Translations under genes and position numbers: made by a program | Source: CAVPOO01 sp963707015 | GTDB lineage: Bacteria > Pseudomonadota > Gammaproteobacteria > Thiohalobacterales > Thiohalobacteraceae | Assembly (NCBI GenBank): GCA_963707015.1 | Contig: CAVPOO010000013.1 | Span: 186,001-250,000, forward strand | Length of the DNA stretch: 64,000 nt | Direction: 5' to 3' | Notes under the pieces: generated by a model | Database searches by the model: none | What the model saw: only the letters and a program-made list of their open reading frames with translations | Told to the model about the DNA's origin: nothing | Part shown: positions 9,201 through 17,617 of the stretch, one piece after another | How the letters are laid out: each line of letters opens with the position of its first letter | Position numbering within the stretch: position 1 is the first letter of the stretch

Positions 9201-10606
9201 AACAGCGCTACCGGGAGCAGTTCCTGCCGGACTTCCTGACGCGGGTTCGCATCCAGGCTGCGCTGGACTTTGACCGTCTGACTGTCGAGGAGTTACTCGG
9301 ACTGTGGGAGAACTGGGTCGAGGCGTTTATTACCCGCGACTACGTCCAGACGGACATCATCAATGTCGCCGCGGACTTCTACTGGAAGATGGCCGCGCGG
9401 AAACTTGCCGCGGCCGACATCGACCCGGCCCACCATCTGGGACGCACGGCCGAGACCGTCGTACACAAGGCCATGTCGATGCTCCCTGCTATCCGCGCCG
9501 GCGAGCGCAAGGTCGAGGAGTTCCTGGCGCTGTTTGGACATCGCGCCCCCGAGGATTACGAATTTCAGCAGGCCCGTTATGCCGAAGATCCCGCGCTGGT
9601 CCAGCGGCTGATCGATCGTGCTCAGGAATCCGAGCGCAGCGCACCGGCGCCGGCATCCTTGCCCGGGGACACCATGCTCGCCCTGGTGGTCAGACGCGCC
9701 GAAAACTTCCAGGTCCTCAAGGAGGAGGCCAAGCATAATGGCTTGCGGGCGGTGGTGAACCTGAGACGCCTGCTGCTGGCGCTGGACGAGCGGCTGCAAC
9801 TGGATCAGGGCATTTTCTATCTCAGGCTCGAGGAGCTGAGCGGGCTGCGCCAGTCGGCGTTTCGCGATCAGGCGCGAGAGCTGATCGCCAGCCGTCGCCG
9901 CGAGGCGGAAATATTCCGGGACGTCCGGCTGCCGAGCAGCCTTTCGATCCAGGATCTGGAGCGCAGCGACAGCGAGTTTGCCACCGCCCATCTGACCGAC
10001 AGCGGCAAGGTCCTGCGCGGCGTGCGGGTAGCGGGTCAGGGCGGTGTGGTCGGCCCGGTACGGCTGATTCACGATCCGCAAGACATCGATTCCTTCAAGG
10101 AAGGTCAGGTTCTCGTAGCCCGGTTCACCGATCCCACCTGGACTCCCCTGTTCACACGCGCCTGCGGTGTGATCACCGAGGTGGGCGGCTGGCTCAGTCA
10201 CGCGGCGATCGTGGCCAGAGAGTATGACATCACTGCCATTGTCGGGGCCGCCGGGTCGGCACAGCAACTGAAGAACGGCGAACTGGTCCGGCTGAATGCC
10301 GACGGCACCATCGACAGGATCGAAAACCGCCGTCGCCATGAGCGCTGTGCGAGCGGGTCTGTCGTCTACTTGCGCAATGCGGATACCGAGACAGAAGCGA
10401 CGCTCAAGGATTTCAGCTGCTCGGGGCTGTGTGTCGAGACCCGCGAACCGCTCGAACCCGGCCGGACGATCGGCATACGCCTTGCCGGGGCAGACAGGGA
10501 TGTGGCCGCCACCGTGGTCCGCCAGGCCGGTGCCAGCGCGTACGGCCTGCACTTCGCGCGCCCGCTCGATGCGGCGCATTCCCGGCGCCTGGGGGCGGCC
10601 GCCTAG
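6245..10606 (+). CDS. Rhodanese-rhodanese-YidC-like-dikinase-PilZ fusion protein (1453 aa)
   Basis: A strong GGGAGGA site (6231-6237) sits 7 bases before the GTG start. Domains in order: two N-terminal membrane segments (about 25-75 and 95-118); rhodanese 1 (about 160-255, loop CYSGNR, Cys221); rhodanese 2 (about 270-385, loop CYDKRS, Cys344); a YidC/Oxa1-like insertase region (about 400-600) with IKALREQLADD, MGLYRKANLTP and five hydrophobic helices; a PEP-synthase-type ATP-grasp domain (about 630-870; AGNKAIRLARL, VAVRSSG); a helical middle; a swivelling phospho-His domain (EVGGWLSHAAIVARE, His1319); and a PilZ domain with R1363xxxR1367 and D1389xSxxG, the c-di-GMP signature. The PEP-binding barrel of true PEP synthase is absent, so the dikinase half most resembles rifampicin phosphotransferase. 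The phosphate acceptor is unknown. Likely an inner-membrane protein. Confidence 0.9.
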   Translation: MRTHTVNGRRQQGVYVQRLYRLSFRRRLGGILLFAAGFSVAPPALAIPSPDLVVNLSASVAQILGLVTVVFGGLAVSSRRKGGAAAVRHATGWRWAALALSVSFLIALAGNIFQYTRHKDADNRRLHTNLVRASVEAGQKVGDTSLKTLSFSGQLAHPRGLHTDELSRQLQAGRALNLIDVREPEEVEAGRIAGSTHIRYPDLRGDPSRLLREGMRNVLLCYSGNRSSELCDGFTEQGYACNFMIGGYEKWLAEGRSLQGAASRAPKQLRELPDYANKATLLDTPEATRLVQEQGAIFVDVRYPGDFEANHLPGAINIALRKQTSDEMWSRLKSLPNQPIIAPCYDKRSCFYASILGLRVTRLGYDFRGRYTVPYEYSLPGSERTHVSQWLARQQDTTVLSLVATPLSAVLDSVRNMTGSLIAAIALLVFALRVLFVPVTLKAERDQLTQASLAPEIKALREQLADDSHRLSRAVMGLYRKANLTPVRNLIGSLAQLVLFLVFFSVVNRAGSGSDESLLWIPALGRPDPAHVLPAAVGALLLGYLSLMSSRRRAGLLAAYALGAGLMAYLLAGFNAAVNLYLLLSLALMLLQSVIVRHVLKPTHAQALPSATSPPRGTPGLASPGIVALNQAHRVPGAGNKAIRLARLMAAGLPVPDGFCVTSELLGRHDGSGNQGLRIGPEAQRELFRLWARLGADKVAVRSSGLNEDGARQSYAGMFESKLNVTRADLLSSLQEVGASMHSARASVYGGNRQEAGGALVQKMVDAEFAGVLFTEHPASCGLALVELVAGLGESLVSGKRTPQAYCFGWASRLAVDGKTPPIDLRPLLELGNRVESLFGQPQDIEWAYAKGRFFLLQARDITCSIRDGSAPRNVRERERHRLLRLAAGVDPQAPLFEQDALSELLPQPTPFSASFVERFWAPGGSTDLACRELGIAYDVHESSPPYVNTVYGALYVNRQEGNRRVRRGAGALASFRLARSAEAIEQRYREQFLPDFLTRVRIQAALDFDRLTVEELLGLWENWVEAFITRDYVQTDIINVAADFYWKMAARKLAAADIDPAHHLGRTAETVVHKAMSMLPAIRAGERKVEEFLALFGHRAPEDYEFQQARYAEDPALVQRLIDRAQESERSAPAPASLPGDTMLALVVRRAENFQVLKEEAKHNGLRAVVNLRRLLLALDERLQLDQGIFYLRLEELSGLRQSAFRDQARELIASRRREAEIFRDVRLPSSLSIQDLERSDSEFATAHLTDSGKVLRGVRVAGQGGVVGPVRLIHDPQDIDSFKEGQVLVARFTDPTWTPLFTRACGVITEVGGWLSHAAIVAREYDITAIVGAAGSAQQLKNGELVRLNADGTIDRIENRRRHERCASGSVVYLRNADTETEATLKDFSCSGLCVETREPLEPGRTIGIRLAGADRDVAATVVRQAGASAYGLHFARPLDAAHSRRLGAAA

Positions 10607-10643
10607 CTGAGTGCGTTTTCAAACGGATGGTAACGGATATGAT

Positions 10644-10869
10644 GGCCACGGAATCCACGGAAAAACACGGAAAGAACGAATACCCACCAGAATCCTTAGC
10701 CCGCATTTCTCACCGGGATAGGCACGGCCTGATTACAGACTGTCTTTTTCCTGATCTGCAGTCTGTTCCTTACCTCAGTGCATTATGGGGCTCTATCGCC
10801 GCCCGGTGAGAAATGCGGGTTAGAACTTTTCTTAGAATTTTTCCGTGTTCTTCCGTGGATTCCGTGGCC
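10644..10869. repeat. Hairpin repeat R1, copy 3 (carries nested R3)
   Basis: Left arm from 10644 and right arm ending at 10869. The loop holds the 120-bp R3 element flanked by TTAG. It occupies the space between the fusion gene and the YqgE gene, which converge here. Confidence 0.85.
10700..10819. mobile_element. MITE-like element R3, copy a (120 bp)
   Basis: Terminal inverted repeats CCCGCATTTCTCACCGGG / CCCGGTGAGAAATGCGGG. It is flanked by TTAG on both sides (10696-10699, 10820-10823) and sits in the loop of R1 copy 3. The interior is almost identical to the copy at 36319. No coding capacity. Confidence 0.85.
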
Positions 10870-10923
10870 ATAAAAACGAGTGGCACTCGGCTTATACTGT
10901 AGGACTGGCGGAGCACCAGGATT

Positions 10924-11601
10924 CTAAAAAAACCGGCTGGGCGTGTCCGCCTTGACCTGAATACCCAGCGGTTCGAGCCGCTGGATGAGCCGCTTCCAGA
11001 GCGAGTCGATGTCGCTGGCGAAGATGGCGTCCGCATCGCCGGCGACCAGATGCCAGTGCTTGTGGACCAGCTCAAAGTCCAGCTGGCCAGGTGCCCATCC
11101 GGCGTGTCCGAGGTAGAAATGCAGTTCGTTCTGCGGCTTTCCGGCCGCCAGCAGGCGCTCCAGCACCTGCCGATTGGCGCTCACAAACACGTCGCCGTCC
11201 ACGGGTGTCAGCAGCGGTGCTGCCGCTTCGTTACGCAGCAACATGGTGATCTGGGAAACGCCGACGGGGCCGCCGTAGTACAGTGCATGGTGACTGGCCG
11301 CGGCTTCGTCGATCTCGGCCACGGCCTCCGACAAGCGGATGTGGCTCGGGCGGTTGACGATCAGGCCCGCTGTGCCGTGTTTGTCGTGCTCGAGGAGATA
11401 GACGACGGACTGACCGAAATGCGAGTCCTGAAGTGTCCGCCGGGCGACCAGGAACATGCCCGGGGCGGGCCCCACCGTGCTGGTCCGCGGGTTGTGGGGT
11501 GAGATCAGCACGGGCAGCAGGTCGTCACCGGCCCACGCGGCGGTAACCGGCAGGAGAGGCGCCCACAGGCAGGCCAGCAGCAGGGCAAGGAGCGATCGCA
11601 T
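10924..11601 (-). CDS. YqgE/AlgH family protein with signal peptide
   Basis: 225 aa. After an N-terminal hydrophobic leader (MRSLLALLLACLWAPLL...AWA) the mature part is a standard YqgE/AlgH domain: GMFLVARRTLQDSHFGQSVVYL, GTAGLIVNRPS, LYYGGPV, and LGHAGWAPGQLDFE. Most YqgE proteins are cytosolic; a leader on this one suggests a periplasmic variant. The frame runs further upstream, but the ATG at 11601 begins directly at the leader. The molecular function of the family is unknown. Confidence 0.85.
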   Translation of the reverse strand: MRSLLALLLACLWAPLLPVTAAWAGDDLLPVLISPHNPRTSTVGPAPGMFLVARRTLQDSHFGQSVVYLLEHDKHGTAGLIVNRPSHIRLSEAVAEIDEAAASHHALYYGGPVGVSQITMLLRNEAAAPLLTPVDGDVFVSANRQVLERLLAAGKPQNELHFYLGHAGWAPGQLDFELVHKHWHLVAGDADAIFASDIDSLWKRLIQRLEPLGIQVKADTPSRFF

Positions 11602-11816
11602 AGGTGGAAGTTTAGTCCCTGTGCACGGATGCGCCAGCCGCGCAACGCCTGGCGCGCCAGAAAACCGGCCCGAATAGCGGGGCGCTGCGGGGGCCTCGTC
11701 ACGCATGGGCCAGCCGGGGCCGGATGCAACCGATTTGACAACCGGTGTTCACATGCCTCGAAGCATCCCGTCGCTGCGTCCGTATGAGCCGTTCCGCCCT
11801 CGACGCGCAGACCCGC

Positions 11817-13286
11817 TCAATCCTCGGACAGGCGCGCAGGTTCCACGACCCGGCGGTAGTTACCCGGTTCCCCCTGCAGATACAGCTCGCCCCGGTATTC
11901 GATGAACGCGATGGTCGCGACCGGTTGCTGCGCGCGGCGGAAGTGTCGTTCATCGAGCGGCAGCAGCTCGCGCCGCTCCCCGTCGGGCGTGCGCGTGAAC
12001 AGCCTGCCGTCTGCCAGGACCACCTCCAGCCGGTCAGGCTCAGCCTCCGTTGCGGGCGTGTCGCGCGGAAACCGGTGCGTTACCGCCTGGTAGCGGCCGG
12101 TCAACGCCTCGAGCCGCGCCGGATCGATCTGTGCAAGCGGGGGTGTCGTCGGGGTGTGACCCTGGATCAGGTAATCCTGAATCCGCGCGCAGATTTCGCG
12201 CAACGCGCGCTGGTGGAAGGCGTTGATCACCACGAAGTAGCCGAGCCCCAGCTCGCGGCTGTAGGCAAAGCGGGACAGGTAGCCGTCACCATCGCCGCCG
12301 TGGCCGTGCCACAGGAACCCTGCGTACACGAACTGATAATTGCCAAGCCCGTAGCCATAGCTCAGCCCGCTGCGTGCGGCGAGCGTCGTGCGTGGCGTCT
12401 CCATACGCTCAATCGCGGCTTCACTCAGCAGCCGTTTGCCGGCGACCTCGCCGCGATTGAGCAGCAGGTGCACGAGGCCGGCCATCTCGCGGGGCGTGGC
12501 ATTAATCCCGCCAAAGGCACGAAACAGTGTGTGCCAGTAGGGAATGACGGTCTTGCCGTCCCGGTCATAGCCGGTGGCGAGGTTTGCCTGCGTGGGCGCG
12601 TCCAGGAAAAAGCCGGCCTGCTGCATGCCGAGCGGGCGAAACAGCCGGCTCGTGACATAGTCCTCAAAGCGTTGACCGGTGGCGCGCTCCAGCGCATAGG
12701 CCGCAAGTCCGGCCCCGGCATTGGAGTAGGAAGAATGAAGGCCGGGCGGCCACAGGCAGACGCGTGCGTCGGGTTCGACCGCCAGGGCCTCCTGCAGGCT
12801 GAGCGGTTTGGGGTCACTGTGATAAAACTCGGCATGGCCAAGATCGAGCAGCCCGGCGGTATGTTCCAGCAGCTGCGCGACCCGCACGGGGTCGGTCGCG
12901 GACCAGGGGTTGGTCAGCGGGGCATCGGGTGCCAGCGCTGTCACCGGATCCTCGAGTGACAGGCGCTGGTCTTCGACGGCCAGCAGGACGGCCAGTGAGG
13001 TAAAGGCCTTGGTAATCGATCCGATGCGATACAGGGTGTCGGCGGTGGCCGGTTTCCGGCTGGCGTTATCGGCATGACCCAGCGCGCCGGTCCAGAGGAC
13101 GTCCTGCGTCGACACCAGGGTGAGCGCGACACTGGGGATCCGGAATTCGTTGCGCAGTGCCTCGATGTCGTGCAACAGCGTCGGCAGGCCGGGCGGTGCG
13201 GCCACGCCGGGCGCGGCGATCGCGGGAGCGGCAAATACCAGCAGGCACAGCGCAGGCCAGCGCTGCGGCCATTCAGACATTGTCAT
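11817..13286 (-). CDS. Serine hydrolase, beta-lactamase / penicillin-binding-protein-like class C fold
   Basis: 489 aa with a leader (PALCLLVFAAPAIAAP). Catalytic S90-I-T-K93 and Y-S-N motifs of the class C beta-lactamase superfamily are visible, plus GHGGDGDGY in place of KTG near the third motif. A C-terminal lipocalin-like beta region (LEALTGRYQAV...) follows, as in many esterase/peptidase members. Probably a periplasmic D-aminopeptidase or esterase rather than a resistance enzyme. It overlaps the end of the upstream gene by 14 bases, so the two are probably coexpressed. Confidence 0.85.
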   Translation of the reverse strand: MTMSEWPQRWPALCLLVFAAPAIAAPGVAAPPGLPTLLHDIEALRNEFRIPSVALTLVSTQDVLWTGALGHADNASRKPATADTLYRIGSITKAFTSLAVLLAVEDQRLSLEDPVTALAPDAPLTNPWSATDPVRVAQLLEHTAGLLDLGHAEFYHSDPKPLSLQEALAVEPDARVCLWPPGLHSSYSNAGAGLAAYALERATGQRFEDYVTSRLFRPLGMQQAGFFLDAPTQANLATGYDRDGKTVIPYWHTLFRAFGGINATPREMAGLVHLLLNRGEVAGKRLLSEAAIERMETPRTTLAARSGLSYGYGLGNYQFVYAGFLWHGHGGDGDGYLSRFAYSRELGLGYFVVINAFHQRALREICARIQDYLIQGHTPTTPPLAQIDPARLEALTGRYQAVTHRFPRDTPATEAEPDRLEVVLADGRLFTRTPDGERRELLPLDERHFRRAQQPVATIAFIEYRGELYLQGEPGNYRRVVEPARLSED

Positions 13287-14721
13287 CGCGGATCATGATC
13301 GCGCGGCGCAGGCCGCTGAGCGGAGCATCCTCGCGCAGGCGTACATGCCGCGCGCCGCGCGCCTCCAGGCCGAGCTGCCGGTAGGTGGCGCGCAGATCCG
13401 GAAACGCGGTCGAATCGACGTACTGTGCATACAGACTGCGCCACACCGGGATGCCGGTGAGCGCGTCCAGTTTGTCCAGGAAGGTCCGGCCACTCCACAG
13501 CCGGTCGCTCGGCAGGCAGCAGGCCTGGAATCTGGCCAGCGCGGTGTCCAGCGATTCGCGGTCGCCGCTGCGCCGGCGCAGCTCCTTGTCGGCCATCAGG
13601 GCGATTGCGGCGCCGCTCCAGTACACGCGCATGAAGCGGCGGCTGCGGTGCATATCCTGCGAGACCTCGGTGAGCGTCTGATCCTCCGGCGTGCCCAGAA
13701 TGCCGCGCTGGAAACCGGCATGCAGGTTGTCCCAGGCCGTGGTCGGCTCCAGCACGCCGGCCCGGGCGCGCAACACGTTCTGGTAATAACTGGCGATGCC
13801 TTCATACAGCCAGGCATCGTCCGGCGCCATGCGTGGATGCAGCAAATGACTCAGCTCGTGTACCAGCGTCCAGTCGTCGAGGAACTCCTGCAGCGGCCGG
13901 GTCTGGTCAATGTACAGATGCACGGCATCGCCGCCACCGCGCATGACCTGGCCCCAGGGGACCGGCTCGCGTGCAGCGCCACCCGGTACGACCAGCACCT
14001 GGGGAGAGGGGACCGGAAAGCGGCCATAGAGGGTGGTGATCGCCTGCGCGCCGGCCGTGATCCAGCGACGCACGGCATCCCGGTCGGCAGCCGGTTCGCC
14101 CTGCAGCAGGGCAACGCGCAGGCTCGCGCCGCCGACATGGATATCGAATCGATCCAGGCGGCCCAGTGCGACGCGGGCATCCCAGTCCCGCGGTCGATCC
14201 GCCAGGCGGTAGCGCGGATGACGGCCGTCCGCATCGAGCCGCGTCCAGGGCGCGGAGACCTCGATTCCCTCCGGCAGTTCGAAACCGACCTCGATGGATG
14301 CGGCCGTCCCGGTATCGGGAAGCCAGAGCCACAGACCGGGATCGGTCAGGCGGTCCGGGCCCGGGGGCCGGCCCTTGCGCCCGGGGCTGCGCGCATCCCT
14401 CCCGGTCAGTCGCACGCCATAGTCGACGCAATCCCCCGGCGCGACCCCGTTCAGGGGCAGCTCGTTGCCGGCGGTGCGCAGCCTGTGCGTATGCCCGTCG
14501 CCGCGGACCCTCGCGTTTTCCAGAAACTGGCCGGCGCGGTGATTCCCAGCCGTCAGCCGCGGCGGCACGGGCGCCTGGAAACAGGTGGAGACAGCGAGCC
14601 GCGTCAGGTCGGGCGCGACCGTCACGGTGTAGCGTTGCACCCCGCCGGCCTGGCCGAGCAGGGGCAGGGCGAGCAGACAGCCCAGCAGCAGGGTGCGAGC
14701 CTGTGTGATTGTCTTCGCCAT
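13273..14721 (-). CDS. Secreted zinc-aminopeptidase-like protein (M1/M61-type)
   Basis: 482 aa, leader peptide at the N terminus (LLLGCLLALPLLGQAGG). A HELSH zinc motif lies at about residues 288-292. Fourteen residues later comes the E of WLYEGIASYYQ, as in gluzincin peptidases; the spacing is shorter than the classic M1 HExxH-x18-E. The N-terminal beta-rich half would match the M1/M61 N-domain. I recognise the superfamily, not a specific enzyme. Translationally coupled to the downstream serine hydrolase, which suggests a shared periplasmic job on peptides. Confidence 0.7.
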   Translation of the reverse strand: MAKTITQARTLLLGCLLALPLLGQAGGVQRYTVTVAPDLTRLAVSTCFQAPVPPRLTAGNHRAGQFLENARVRGDGHTHRLRTAGNELPLNGVAPGDCVDYGVRLTGRDARSPGRKGRPPGPDRLTDPGLWLWLPDTGTAASIEVGFELPEGIEVSAPWTRLDADGRHPRYRLADRPRDWDARVALGRLDRFDIHVGGASLRVALLQGEPAADRDAVRRWITAGAQAITTLYGRFPVPSPQVLVVPGGAAREPVPWGQVMRGGGDAVHLYIDQTRPLQEFLDDWTLVHELSHLLHPRMAPDDAWLYEGIASYYQNVLRARAGVLEPTTAWDNLHAGFQRGILGTPEDQTLTEVSQDMHRSRRFMRVYWSGAAIALMADKELRRRSGDRESLDTALARFQACCLPSDRLWSGRTFLDKLDALTGIPVWRSLYAQYVDSTAFPDLRATYRQLGLEARGARHVRLREDAPLSGLRRAIMIRDDNV

Positions 14722-14832
14722 GGTATGCCTGACTCCTGTTCAGAGGGACACGCAAAACGCAGTGCGCTGCCCGGACGACTTCTTGTCCGGCCCTCCGATC
14801 GGCGATCGGTAAGCGGGGGGGCCCGCCCGGCC

Positions 14833-15918
14833 TCAGGCGTTACCGGTCCCCAGTACCTTCTGTTTGCGGCTGCGGGCAAAGTCCAGCATACGCTGGGTGG
14901 ACTTCAGCGCCTTGCGGCGCACCGCCTCGTCGACATGGATCTCGTTCTCGCCGGTCTCCAGCACCCGCGCGAGGTTGCGCAGCTCGTTCATGGCCATCCA
15001 CGGGCAGTGGGCACAGGACTCGCAGGTCGCCCCCACCCCGGCGGTGGGGGCCTCGATAAAGGTCTTGTGCGGAGAGGCCTGACGCATTTTGTAGAGGATG
15101 CCGTTATCGGTCGCGACGATGAATTCCTGGTTGGGCAGCTCCTGGGAGGCCTTGACGATCTGTGTCGTGGAACCGACGTGGTCGGCGAGTGCAATCACCG
15201 CCTCCGGTGATTCGGGATGCACCAGCACCGCGGCGTCCGGATGCCGCTGCATGAGAATCTTCAGGGCATCCGCCTTGAAGGCGTCGTGCACGATGCAGGT
15301 CGCCTGCCACAGCACCATGTCGGCATCGGTCTGTTCCTGGATGTAACGCCCCAGGTGCCGGTCCGGCGCCCACAGGATCTTCTCACCCTGTTCGTGCAGA
15401 TGGCGCACCAGGTCGACCGCGATGGAGGAGGTCACCACCCAGTCCGCTCGCGCCTTCACTTCGGCGCTGGTATTGGCATAGACCACCACGGTGCGGTCCG
15501 GGTTGGCGTCGCAGTAGGGCACAAACAGCTCGGCAGGGCAGCCCAGGTCCAGCGAACACTCGGCCTCCAGCGTCGGCATCAGCACGCGTTTTTCCGGGTT
15601 CAGGATCTTGGCGGTCTCGCCCATGAACCGCACACCGGCCACCACCAGGGTGCGGGCGGGGTGCTCGTTGCCGAAGCGGGCCATGTCCAGGGAGTCCGAT
15701 ACGTAACCGCCGGTTTCATCGGCGATCTGCTGCAGATCGGAATCCGTGTAGTAGTGGGCGACCAGTACCGCATCCTTTTCCTTCAGCAGGCGCTTGATGC
15801 GCTCGATCAGGGCCTCGCGCTCTCCCGGGGCATACTCGGGCCGTGCGATACTGCCGGGTAAGGGCAGATCCATGTCCTGCGTGGGTGGGATAATGGGTGC
15901 TAAGGTCGCGACATTCAT
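14833..15918 (-). CDS. nadA: Quinolinate synthase
   Basis: [4Fe-4S] enzyme condensing iminoaspartate with dihydroxyacetone phosphate to quinolinate, for NAD synthesis. Seen: AHYYTDSDLQQIADETGG, GVRFMGETAKIL, the Cys in LDLGCPAEL, HPESPEAVIALADHVGSTTQ, and CESCAHCPWMAMN. An AAAGGGAG site lies 7 bases before the ATG at 15918; the overlapping ATG at 15921 is possible. The frame extends further upstream without family similarity. nadB and nadC are not in the window. Confidence 0.95.
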   Translation of the reverse strand: MNVATLAPIIPPTQDMDLPLPGSIARPEYAPGEREALIERIKRLLKEKDAVLVAHYYTDSDLQQIADETGGYVSDSLDMARFGNEHPARTLVVAGVRFMGETAKILNPEKRVLMPTLEAECSLDLGCPAELFVPYCDANPDRTVVVYANTSAEVKARADWVVTSSIAVDLVRHLHEQGEKILWAPDRHLGRYIQEQTDADMVLWQATCIVHDAFKADALKILMQRHPDAAVLVHPESPEAVIALADHVGSTTQIVKASQELPNQEFIVATDNGILYKMRQASPHKTFIEAPTAGVGATCESCAHCPWMAMNELRNLARVLETGENEIHVDEAVRRKALKSTQRMLDFARSRKQKVLGTGNA

Positions 15919-16111
15919 CATCAGACTCCCTTTGCCAGGTGCCACAATGGGGCCCCGCGGCCGGATTTTCAAGCTCCCGACAGAGGTGTCCGGCGGCGCA
16001 TCACCTCGACAGCGGGCGAAGCAGCCATTATTCTGCCACCGGCGGCGCGGTTATGAGGCAGCCCGCCGGCCCATGCGCGACCTCCCCACCGGTGACTGAC
16101 GGCGAAACAGT

Positions 16112-17617
16112 ATGACAGCGGAACCGCAGCAACCCGAAGCACGCCTGGACTCCCGGGGTTTGCCGGCGGCCCTGTTCCTGCTCTCTTTCGCCACGGTGCT
16201 GTTTACCATCGTGCTGTTTCGGCTGCTCACCTTCTTCATCATGCCGTCGCTGTTTTTCGACCTGCTCTTCATCGGGTTTCCGCTGGGGGCCCTGGCTGGC
16301 GCCTATTTTTTTCGCATCGGCAAACCGTCCTTTCTGCGCGCGCTGTGGATTCTGCAGGGGGCGATGGTTTTCTCGGTCATCGCCATGCTGGCCTGCAAGC
16401 ATTTCGATTATCTGCGGGCGCACCTCTTCGACGTCGAGCTGCGGCGGCTGTTTGTCCAGATGCTGGCGTTCACGCTGTTCTTCCTGCCTTTCTTCGTGGC
16501 CTATGGCCTGAGCGAATATGTGGGATACCAGGTTGGCCGGCGCCACCTGCGGGGCCGCATGCCGGTGGTCTATGCGATTTACCTGTTTGGCGCGGCGGCG
16601 GCCTATCTGTTCGCCGAAGCCGTGTTTCCGCTGCTGGGTGCCGCGCGGCTGCTGGTGATCCCCTTCCTGCTGGTCGCCCTGGCGATGGTGCTGCTCCTGC
16701 CGCCGGCACGCATCCGCACGCTGTTGCTGGTCGAGCACCTTGTGCTCGTGCCCCTGCTGTTCCTGCCGCCGCTGGAGGGCGGTTTCCTGAAGCTCTACAA
16801 GGGCAGCAGCCCGCAGTCGACGCACGCCTATGCCAGCCTCGGCTGCAGATTGATCCATCAGCAATGGGGCACGTACAGCCTGATTGAGGTCATGCAGGCG
16901 CCCGGGACAGACCTCTACCTGGGGTTTTACAACGACATCATCCAGTGGATGTACGCACCCGGGAAGGGCTTCTTCCAGGCCGGTATGGGCATGCTTCCCA
17001 TTGACCGGTCGCCGCCCGGCGGCCGGATCGCCATTATCGGCGCGGGCGGTGGACGCCAGGTGCAATACGCCCGCAAATCGGGGCGCAACTTCGAAAAGAT
17101 CCTGGCCATCGAGATCGAGCCGGCAGTCCTCGAGGCCGTACAGGGTCCCCTGGCCGAACGCTTCGACCATGTTTACCAGGCCGAGGGGGTCGAACTGGTC
17201 AACCATGAGGCGCGCAGCTACATGGAAACGACGCAGGACCGCTTTGACCTGATCTATCTGCCCAGCGTGGGCGGTTATCCGCAGATGATGCTGGAACCCG
17301 GCAACATGATTCGCACCCTTGACGCCTTCCGGACGCTGCGTGACCGTCTGAGCGAACGGGGCGTGCTGGCCATCTGGTACCCCGCCGTACTCGATCCGCG
17401 CGCGATTCTCACCGAGCAGTACATCCGTACGCTGGAAGGCCCGCAGATCGGACTGCAGGTGCGCGCCTTCCGCAGTAGCGGCGACGTCCTGATCCTGGCC
17501 GCCGCGCGGCGTGACGCGCTGCCGACGATTCAGCAGGTCCAGGAAGCCTACCTGCTGGCTGCCGATAACGGGGATGGCGGCGCCACCGGACTTCGGCGGA
17601 GTCCCGCTGCGAAGTGA
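16112..17617 (+). CDS. Membrane-bound spermidine-synthase-like protein, N-terminal part
   Basis: 501 aa. Residues 1-220 hold about six or seven membrane helices. Residues 230-490 are a SpeE/SAM-fold domain with YNDIIQWMYAPG, IAIIGAGGGRQVQYA and LAIEIEP. Proteins of this type usually continue with a DDxPF motif and a further block of helices. Here those occur in the next frame (17614-18357), so this looks like the 5' half of a split gene. The GTGA overlap (17614-17617) could allow coupled translation. Propylamine transfer is possible but unproven; such membrane SpeE-like proteins are poorly characterised. Confidence 0.8.
   Translation: MTAEPQQPEARLDSRGLPAALFLLSFATVLFTIVLFRLLTFFIMPSLFFDLLFIGFPLGALAGAYFFRIGKPSFLRALWILQGAMVFSVIAMLACKHFDYLRAHLFDVELRRLFVQMLAFTLFFLPFFVAYGLSEYVGYQVGRRHLRGRMPVVYAIYLFGAAAAYLFAEAVFPLLGAARLLVIPFLLVALAMVLLLPPARIRTLLLVEHLVLVPLLFLPPLEGGFLKLYKGSSPQSTHAYASLGCRLIHQQWGTYSLIEVMQAPGTDLYLGFYNDIIQWMYAPGKGFFQAGMGMLPIDRSPPGGRIAIIGAGGGRQVQYARKSGRNFEKILAIEIEPAVLEAVQGPLAERFDHVYQAEGVELVNHEARSYMETTQDRFDLIYLPSVGGYPQMMLEPGNMIRTLDAFRTLRDRLSERGVLAIWYPAVLDPRAILTEQYIRTLEGPQIGLQVRAFRSSGDVLILAAARRDALPTIQQVQEAYLLAADNGDGGATGLRRSPAAK

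Noticed and set aside
12965..13090. Beta-lactamase resistance gene
   Set aside because: The serine hydrolase has SxxK and YxN but also a long C-terminal extension like esterase/peptidase members. No evidence for antibiotic hydrolysis.
13120..15210. 696-aa plus-strand open frame
   Set aside because: Runs antisense across the zinc-peptidase-like gene and into nadA. No ribosome site or motif; composition reflects the opposite strand.
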